Assembly (NCBI GenBank): GCA_013697585.1
Contig: JACCWP010000027.1
Coordinates: 1 to 37,522, forward strand
DNA: 37,522 bases
Direction of reading: 5' to 3'
From: Nocardioidaceae bacterium
GTDB lineage: Bacteria > Actinomycetota > Actinomycetes > Propionibacteriales > Nocardioidaceae
The position numbers and the translations under genes were made by a program. The notes under the pieces are model-generated. The model did no database searches. It was not told where the DNA came from and saw only the letters and a list, made by a program, of their open reading frames with translations. Below are positions 33,126 to 37,522 of the stretch, piece after piece (the first letter of the stretch is position 1; each line of letters starts with the position of its first letter).

Positions 33126-33719
33126 TCAGGCCCGTCCGCCCGCATCGATGAGCTCGTGCGCCTCGTCATCGGGCGGGAGGTACGGCGCCAGCGCAGGCAG
33201 GTCGTCGAGGTGGTCCAGCCCCATCTTCTCGAGGAAGACGACGCTGGTGCGATAGAGCACCGCTCCCGAGACCGGCTCGGTGCCGGCCTCCTCGACCAGG
33301 CCGCGGGCCAGCAGCGTGCGCATCACGCCGTCGACGTTGACGGCGCGGATCGCCGAGACCCGGCCGCGGCTGACCGGCTGCCTGTAGGCGACCACCGCCA
33401 GTGTCTCCAGCGCGGCCTGGGTGAGCCGGGCCCGTTGGCCGTCAAGGACGAACCGCTCGACGGCGGCGGCATGGGCTTCCCGGGTGAAGTAGCGCCAGCC
33501 TCCACCCACCCGGCGCAGCTCGAAGCCACGCTCCTCGGCGTCGTAGCCGGCCGCCAGCTCGCCGAGTGCTCCCTCGACGGCGGGTACCGGGTAGCCGACT
33601 GCCGCCGCGAGGTCGGCGGCCGTGAGCGGCTGGTCCGCGACCATGAGCACGGCCTCCAGCGCGGGCGACAGCCCGGGCAGCGTCTCGACCGGCGGTGCTG
33701 CACTCGGCTGGTCGGTCAT
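33126..33719 (-). CDS. scpB: Segregation and condensation protein B
   Basis: ScpB forms the SMC-ScpAB condensin that compacts and separates chromosomes. The 197-residue protein holds two winged-helix domains: LSPALEAVLMVADQPLTAAD at 17-36 and FVLDGQRARLTQAALETLAV, AYRQPVSRGRVSAIRAVNVD in the second, the family's conserved RLTxAALETLAVVAYRQPV. The C-terminal acidic tail is short. ATG 33719 overlaps the scpA stop by four bases. scpA-scpB-rluB order is widespread. Confidence 0.97.
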   Translation of the reverse strand: MTDQPSAAPPVETLPGLSPALEAVLMVADQPLTAADLAAAVGYPVPAVEGALGELAAGYDAEERGFELRRVGGGWRYFTREAHAAAVERFVLDGQRARLTQAALETLAVVAYRQPVSRGRVSAIRAVNVDGVMRTLLARGLVEEAGTEPVSGAVLYRTSVVFLEKMGLDHLDDLPALAPYLPPDDEAHELIDAGGRA

Positions 33720-34666
33720 CGGCCCTCCTCTGCGCCCGGGACTGCGCCCGCGCCGTCAAGTGCGGCCCCGTCCGGCTCCGCCACGTCGAACTCCGTGCCC
33801 ACCGCGACGTCGCTCTCATCGTCCCCGGTCCAGCGCAGGTGCAGCTCGCCCAGCGCCACCACCTGGTCGAAGCCGACCGCACCCTCGCGATAGAGCGTGA
33901 GCAGCGCCAGGAACCGGGCCACCGTGGTGACGGTGTCTGGGGAGTCGGCGACGAGCGAACGGAACGTCGTCTGCCGCAACCGGCGCAACCGCTCCACGAC
34001 CACCGCCGCTTGCTCGCGGACGCTGACCGTGGGCGCATGCAGGTGAGCCAACGACACCGCCGGCACGGGGCGCGGCCGCAGTGCCTTGGCAGCCACAGCG
34101 GCGAACTGGTCCGCACCGATGCGGAGCACCACCTCGGGCAGCAGCCGAGCGAACCGCTCGTCGAGGCCCACGGCGCGCGGGTGCCTGCGGGACTGCTCCT
34201 GCAGTCGCTGCTCGAACGCCGCAGCCACCTGCTTGAAGGCGCGGTACTGCAAGAGTCGGGCGAACAGCAGGTCTCGCGCTTCGAGGGCCGCCAGGTCGTC
34301 CTCGTCCTCGACCTCGGCCGCGGGGAGCAGCCGGGCAGCCTTGAGGTCGAGCAATGTCGCCGCCACCACTACGAACTCGCTGAGCTGCTCGAGATCGGGG
34401 CCGATCTGCTTGACGTGCGCGATGAACTCGTTGGTCACCTGCGACAGCGCGACCTCGGTGATGTCGAGCTGGTGGCGCGTGATCAGTCCCAGCAGCAGGT
34501 CGAACGGACCGTCAAAGTTGGCCAGGTGGATCGAGAACGGCTGCTCCGCAACGGATCGGCTGGTGGAGCATCCAGCTGGTTGCGACGCTGACCCCGACGC
34601 TGGCCCTCGGGCTGATCCCGACGCTGGCCGTCGCCTCGTCGTTGGCCCGGTCGCGGTCAGCGTCAC
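33716..34666 (-). CDS. scpA: Segregation and condensation protein A
   Basis: ScpA is the kleisin of the SMC complex. The 316-aa protein has FSIHLANFDGPFDLLLGLIT near residues 46-65, the conserved N-terminal kleisin motif, ITEVALSQVTNEFIAHVKQI, and a C-terminal winged helix with VVVERLRRLRQTTF and FLALLTLYREGAVGFDQVVAL. The GTG at 34666 is chosen since it overlaps the upstream stop by four bases (GTGA), as elsewhere in the operon. It yields a 45-residue Ser/Gly/Pro-rich N-terminal extension with an imperfect 24-bp repeat (PASGSARG, PASGSASQ) not typical of the family; no other start gives a shorter one. Confidence 0.93.
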   Translation of the reverse strand: MTLTATGPTTRRRPASGSARGPASGSASQPAGCSTSRSVAEQPFSIHLANFDGPFDLLLGLITRHQLDITEVALSQVTNEFIAHVKQIGPDLEQLSEFVVVAATLLDLKAARLLPAAEVEDEDDLAALEARDLLFARLLQYRAFKQVAAAFEQRLQEQSRRHPRAVGLDERFARLLPEVVLRIGADQFAAVAAKALRPRPVPAVSLAHLHAPTVSVREQAAVVVERLRRLRQTTFRSLVADSPDTVTTVARFLALLTLYREGAVGFDQVVALGELHLRWTGDDESDVAVGTEFDVAEPDGAALDGAGAVPGAEEGR

Positions 34667-35034
34667 GAGGGGGCCAGGCGCTCGACCGGACGCCCGCACA
34701 GTCGCACCACGATCTCCGCGTCAGCACCGCGCTCGGCGAGGTCAGCGAGCGCGATCGAGACGGCCTCACGCACGAGCCGACCCCGGTCGACGGCGATGCC
34801 GTGGTCACGGCGCAGCGACAGCCGCGCGTGCTCGAGCTCGAACAGCTCGTCGGCGGTCACGTAGACGGTCATCTTCTCGTCGTGCCGCACCCTTCCCGAC
34901 CCGCGCCGCTCGTCCGGCTCGTCCATTCCCTGCGGCTCGCCAGGCGGGGCATCGGGGGACGCCGCCCGCGCGACGGATGGCAGCTCGCCCTCTTGGGTGG
35001 GGCGGAACAGCTCGTCCGCCCCAGGCAGGCTCAC
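34663..35034 (-). CDS. Ribbon-helix-helix-like protein between ParA and ScpA
   Basis: This 123-aa protein has a disordered Pro/Glu/Arg-rich N-terminus (residues 1-50) and a compact C-terminal domain KMTVYVTADELFELEHARLS, then DHGIAVDRGRLVREAVSIAL and ADLAERGADAEIVVRL. The strand-helix-helix pattern with a charged ribbon (KMTVYV) is like ribbon-helix-helix DNA-binding proteins, which pair with ParA ATPases. The same small gene sits here in streptomycetes. The GTG at 35034 overlaps the parA-like stop and its own stop overlaps scpA, both by four bases. A DNA-binding or ParA-adapter role is inferred from context. Confidence 0.8.
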   Translation of the reverse strand: MSLPGADELFRPTQEGELPSVARAASPDAPPGEPQGMDEPDERRGSGRVRHDEKMTVYVTADELFELEHARLSLRRDHGIAVDRGRLVREAVSIALADLAERGADAEIVVRLCGRPVERLAPS

Positions 35035-35990
35035 CCGGCGCTGCACCGGACCAGCACCTCCCTGGCCAGCTGACGGTAGGCCTCCGCACCGGCGGAGCCC
35101 GGCGCGTACGAGGTGATCGGCTCGCCGGCGACCGTCGAGTCGGAGAACTTCACGGTGCGTCGAATCACGGTGTGGAACACCGTGTCACCCCAGCCGTCGA
35201 CGAGCGTCTTGAGCACCTCACGGCCGTGCAGGGTGCGGCCGTCGTACATCGTGCCGAGCAGGCCGTCGACCCGCAGTCGCGGGTTGAGCCGCTCGGTGAC
35301 CTTGTCGATGGTCTCTGTCAACAGGGCGACGCCGCGCAGCGCGAAGTACTCGCACTCCAGCGGCACGATCACGCCGTCGGAGGCCGTCAGGGCGTTGATC
35401 GTGAGCAGCCCGAGCGACGGTTGGCAGTCGATCAAGATGACGTCGTAGTCGGCGAGCGCCGGGCGCAGTACCCGGGCCAGCGACTGCTCGCGCGCCACCT
35501 CGGTGACCAGCTGCACCTCGGCGGCCGAGAGGTCGATGTTGGACGGCAGCAGGTCCATGCCGTCGACGTTGGTCTTGCAGATGACCTCGTCGATCGTCGT
35601 GCCGCGGCGCATCAGCAGGTCATAGATGGTGGCCTCGATCGAGTGCGGGTTGAAGCCGAGGCCGACCGACAACGAGCCTTGCGGGTCGAAGTCGACCAGC
35701 AGCACCCGGCGGCCGATCTCGGCCAGGGCCGCGCCGAGGCTGATCGTGGTCGTGGTCTTGCCCACGCCGCCCTTCTGGTTGCACATCGCGATGATCCGCG
35801 CCGGACCGTGTCGCTCGGGCAGTGGTGGGAGCGGCAGGTCGGGCAGCGGCCGACCGGTGGGGCCGAGCGTTGACGGCTCGAACAGAGCGTCGCGGACAGG
35901 TGCGGCACGGTGCGCTGCTGGCGCGGTGGCCGGTGGTGCGGCCGGTGGTGCGGCGGCCGGTGGTGGCGCTGCGGTGGCGGCGTCTTGCAT
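35031..35990 (-). CDS. ParA/Soj-family ATPase of the scp operon
   Basis: This 319-aa ParA-type P-loop ATPase starts with a Pro/Ala-rich region (residues 1-35), then IIAMCNQKGGVGKTTTTISL (deviant Walker A with the signature Lys), LLVDFDPQGSLSVGLG, DVILIDCQPSLGLLTINAL (Walker B) and VPLECEYFALRGVALL, all Soj-like. It differs from the origin-proximal parAB since no parB is beside it; the RHH-like partner and ScpAB follow. ATG 35990 has CGGAGG 5 nt upstream; longer frames run through the hairpin repeat. Likely first gene of the operon down to der. Confidence 0.96.
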   Translation of the reverse strand: MQDAATAAPPPAAAPPAAPPATAPAAHRAAPVRDALFEPSTLGPTGRPLPDLPLPPLPERHGPARIIAMCNQKGGVGKTTTTISLGAALAEIGRRVLLVDFDPQGSLSVGLGFNPHSIEATIYDLLMRRGTTIDEVICKTNVDGMDLLPSNIDLSAAEVQLVTEVAREQSLARVLRPALADYDVILIDCQPSLGLLTINALTASDGVIVPLECEYFALRGVALLTETIDKVTERLNPRLRVDGLLGTMYDGRTLHGREVLKTLVDGWGDTVFHTVIRRTVKFSDSTVAGEPITSYAPGSAGAEAYRQLAREVLVRCSAG

Positions 35991-36274
35991 TGTGGCCTCC
36001 GAGAGTGGTCCGGTGCGGACGGCCGATTCCGACCTGGGTGACAAGTCGACATTTGCCGACGGCTGCGACGCTACGCGCGAAGGGGCCGGACGCCGGGGAG
36101 GCGCCACGGCGTGTCGTGCGGTGCACGCGGTGGCGTTCGGCCGATGCTGCGAACCGGCATGCGGCTGGCCCCGTTCTGCACCAGCCCCCGCACGCGACGG
36201 GAGCGCGCCGGGCTGTCGCAGTACCGACGTCCGGGTCCCCGGCGGCACCATCCGCGCGGCACTTTCCGGGCGTT
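35991..36274. other. Intergenic leader upstream of the parA-like gene
   Basis: This roughly 285-bp stretch has no gene I can support. It should hold the operon promoter; TTGTCA (minus strand, near 36050) is a -35 candidate with no matching -10. GACGCCGGGGAGGCGCCACG near 36090 resembles part of hairpin A but lacks the second hairpin. Confidence 0.4.
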
Positions 36275-36340
36275 GGGTGCGCTTCCCGAGCGAAACAACG
36301 CTGGGGAGGCGCACTTTTCGCTGGTGACCCAGCGAAAGGA
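36275..36340 (+). repeat. Dispersed double-hairpin repeat, copy 4
   Basis: Hairpin A: GTGCGC with GCGCAC outside, AGCG with CGCT inside (compensatory to the GGCG/CGCC pair of copy 3), loop AAACAA. Hairpin B: TTTCGCTGG with CCAGCGAAA, loop TGAC. It lies 16 bp past the stop of the MoeA-PBP gene, read on the opposite strand. Confidence 0.88.
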
Positions 36341-36355
36341 GCAGCGGCCGGCCGG

Positions 36356-37522
36356 TCAGCGCAGGCGGCGTCCGGACTCGGCGGTGGAGTAGCCGCCGAG
36401 GGCCTCCACCTCGGCGAGGAAACTCGGGTCATCGAGCAGCGCGAGGACCGGGTCGAGGACGCCGGTGGCGAGCACGGGCTCGGTCGAGACCAGGTCGTAC
36501 GGCTCGTGCGCGACGGGCACGAGATCGAGCCCGTACGCCCGGGCCGCGGCGCGGATGCCAAGGCCGCAGTCGGCCCGGCCGGCGGCGACGACCGCCGCGA
36601 CCGCGAGATGGGTATGCTCCTCGCGGCGGTAGCCGTCGATGGCGTCGGCGTCGACGCCCGCCCGGGCCAGCTCGTGGTCGAGCAGCACCCTGGTGCCGGC
36701 GCCACGTTGTCGGTTGACGTAGCGGACCCCGCCGGCCAGGTCCGCGACCCCGGTCAGCCCCAGCGGGTTGCCGGGCGCCACGATCAGGCCCTGCTCGCGG
36801 TGCACCAGCCGGATCACCGCGGCATCGTGACCGGCGAGCACCCGCTCGACGTACGGCAGGGTGTAGTCCCCCGACGCTGGGTCGAGCAGGTGTGACCCAG
36901 CCAGGTGGCACAGCCCGTCGCGCAAGGCGACCAGACCGCCGAGCGACCCGACGTTGGACGACGCCAGCGTGAGGCCGGGGTCGACCTGGCGCAGGGCCGA
37001 CGCGGCCAGGTCGAGCACCAGGTCGTGGGAGCCGATCACGACCACCGAGCGCGCGACCTCGTCGAGTCCACGCAGCAGCTCGACCTCGACCTCGCTGCCC
37101 CCGTGATGGCCCTCCAGCTCGGCTGGCACGGCGAGCAGCCCGTCGGCGCGTACCAGTGACGACAGCACCCCTGCGCCGCGCGGCAGCGGGGTCGCCACGA
37201 CCTGGCCGCCCACCTGGCCGAGCCGCACCCGCACCCAGTCGTCACTGCCGGCGGTCGAGGCGAGCTTGCGAGCCAGCCGTGCGCGTACGGTCGCGCGACG
37301 CCGCGCCACCGCTCCTTCGAGCGACGCCAGCAGCGGCGCGGCGAAAATGTCGAACGTCAGCGCGGCTGACACGGGGTAGCCCGGCGAGCCGATCACCGGG
37401 GTCCGGTCCACCACGCCGAGCACGACGGGGTGGCCGGGTCGCACCGCGACCCCGTGCACGGCCAGCCGGCCGGCCTGCGCGACGACCCGCGCGGTGTAGT
37501 CGTCGCGCCCCGCGCTCGAGCC
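36356..37522 (-). CDS. MoeA-type molybdopterin protein fused to a PBP-like domain (5' end missing)
   Basis: The C-terminal 388 residues of a longer protein are present; the frame is open to the right edge. At the very edge it reads GSSAGRDDYTARVV, the conserved GGSSAG..DY motif of MoeA, followed by VRPGHPVVLGVV and VIGSPGYPVSAALTF, again MoeA-like. After about 150 residues comes a periplasmic-binding-fold domain: VVVIGSHDLVLDLAASALRQ, LASSNVGSLGGLVALRDGLC, LVAPGN-like LIVAPGNPLGLTGVADLAGG and RYVNRQRGAGTRVLLDHEL, as in MoeA/LysR-type fusions that bind molybdate or a pterin. The fusion is a known architecture in actinobacteria. It ends at 36356 with GYSTAESGRRLR. Confidence 0.93.
   Translation of the reverse strand, partial: GSSAGRDDYTARVVAQAGRLAVHGVAVRPGHPVVLGVVDRTPVIGSPGYPVSAALTFDIFAAPLLASLEGAVARRRATVRARLARKLASTAGSDDWVRVRLGQVGGQVVATPLPRGAGVLSSLVRADGLLAVPAELEGHHGGSEVEVELLRGLDEVARSVVVIGSHDLVLDLAASALRQVDPGLTLASSNVGSLGGLVALRDGLCHLAGSHLLDPASGDYTLPYVERVLAGHDAAVIRLVHREQGLIVAPGNPLGLTGVADLAGGVRYVNRQRGAGTRVLLDHELARAGVDADAIDGYRREEHTHLAVAAVVAAGRADCGLGIRAAARAYGLDLVPVAHEPYDLVSTEPVLATGVLDPVLALLDDPSFLAEVEALGGYSTAESGRRLR

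Noticed and set aside
36085-36110. Possible fifth copy of the double-hairpin repeat
   Set aside because: Only GCCGGGGAGGCGCC resembles hairpin A; there is no hairpin B and no arm symmetry with the consensus.
1-37522. CRISPR array, prophage, integrase, toxin-antitoxin or restriction genes
   Set aside because: No regularly spaced repeats with unique spacers, no cas or transposase-type proteins, and no attachment-site duplication of the tRNA-Pro 3' end were seen.

Overview
The window is chromosomal DNA of a high-GC Gram-positive bacterium of the Actinomycetota. Evidence includes strong GC bias at third codon positions, many GTG starts, and marker proteins such as GarA, FtsR, an Rpf-like lysozyme domain, a mycothiol-type maleylpyruvate isomerase fold and F420-type flavin folds. 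The block 12520-22456 repeats the gene order known from Mycobacterium tuberculosis Rv1822-Rv1832 (pgsA2, DUF881, small basic protein, DUF881, gcvH, garA, MerR, DUF151, MerR, gcvB), and 28640-35990 matches the actinobacterial parA-scpA-scpB-rluB-cmk-der block. A member of Propionibacteriales or a nearby order is a guess only; no 16S rRNA is present.

Layout. 1-760: two minus-strand genes with twin-arginine signals, one a Rieske lipoprotein and the other cut by the left edge, separated by a hairpin repeat and phased short repeats. 907-6536: uvrA, a small Rpf-like secreted muralytic protein behind a c-di-AMP (ydaO) riboswitch, a frameshifted mycothiol-dependent isomerase, an MBL hydrolase and a small membrane protein killed by an in-frame stop. 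6716-11222: plus-strand APC transporter, glutathionyl-hydroquinone-reductase-like enzyme, remnant of a pentapeptide-repeat gene, a PPOX-fold flavoprotein and a ferritin-VIT1 fusion. 11246-15641: serine hydrolase coupled to gcvP, led by a single-aptamer glycine riboswitch. 15970-22456: a luciferase-like oxidoreductase, then the MerR / DUF151 / FtsR / GarA / GcvH / DUF881 / Sbp / DUF881 / PgsA cluster. 22511-27515: NYN nuclease, a nine-helix membrane protein coupled to a DUF3376-type patatin, and a second PPOX protein. 27603-28398: secreted RTX-repeat protein, terminator, tRNA-Pro(GGG). 28640-35990: a compact operon with many 4-nt overlaps joining chromosome segregation (ParA, ribbon-helix-helix protein, ScpA, ScpB), rRNA pseudouridylation (RluB), aromatic amino acid branch enzymes (AroH, TyrA), Cmk and the ribosome GTPase Der. 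36356-37522: the C-terminal part of a MoeA-PBP fusion running off the right edge.

How it fits together. Glycine cleavage (GcvP, GcvH) sits with GarA, the phospho-switch of the 2-oxoglutarate/glutamate node, and with two MerR regulators, one of them FtsR-like and linked to division. The glycine riboswitch gives substrate control of gcvP. The c-di-AMP riboswitch ties wall lysis to a second messenger. The parA-scp operon couples chromosome organisation to translation and nucleotide genes by overlapping start and stop codons.

The strongest unexplained signal is a dispersed intergenic element of about 65 bp, present four times (191-255, 10014-10078, 28549-28613, 36275-36340), all in the same orientation. 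Each copy carries two adjacent hairpins with compensatory base changes. It looks like a structured interspersed repeat or small RNA element. Other points worth attention are several genes with a TAnnnT box 6-8 nt before the start codon (leaderless transcription), a run of four 12-bp units each beginning with a start codon at the DUF881 gene, and three decaying genes.
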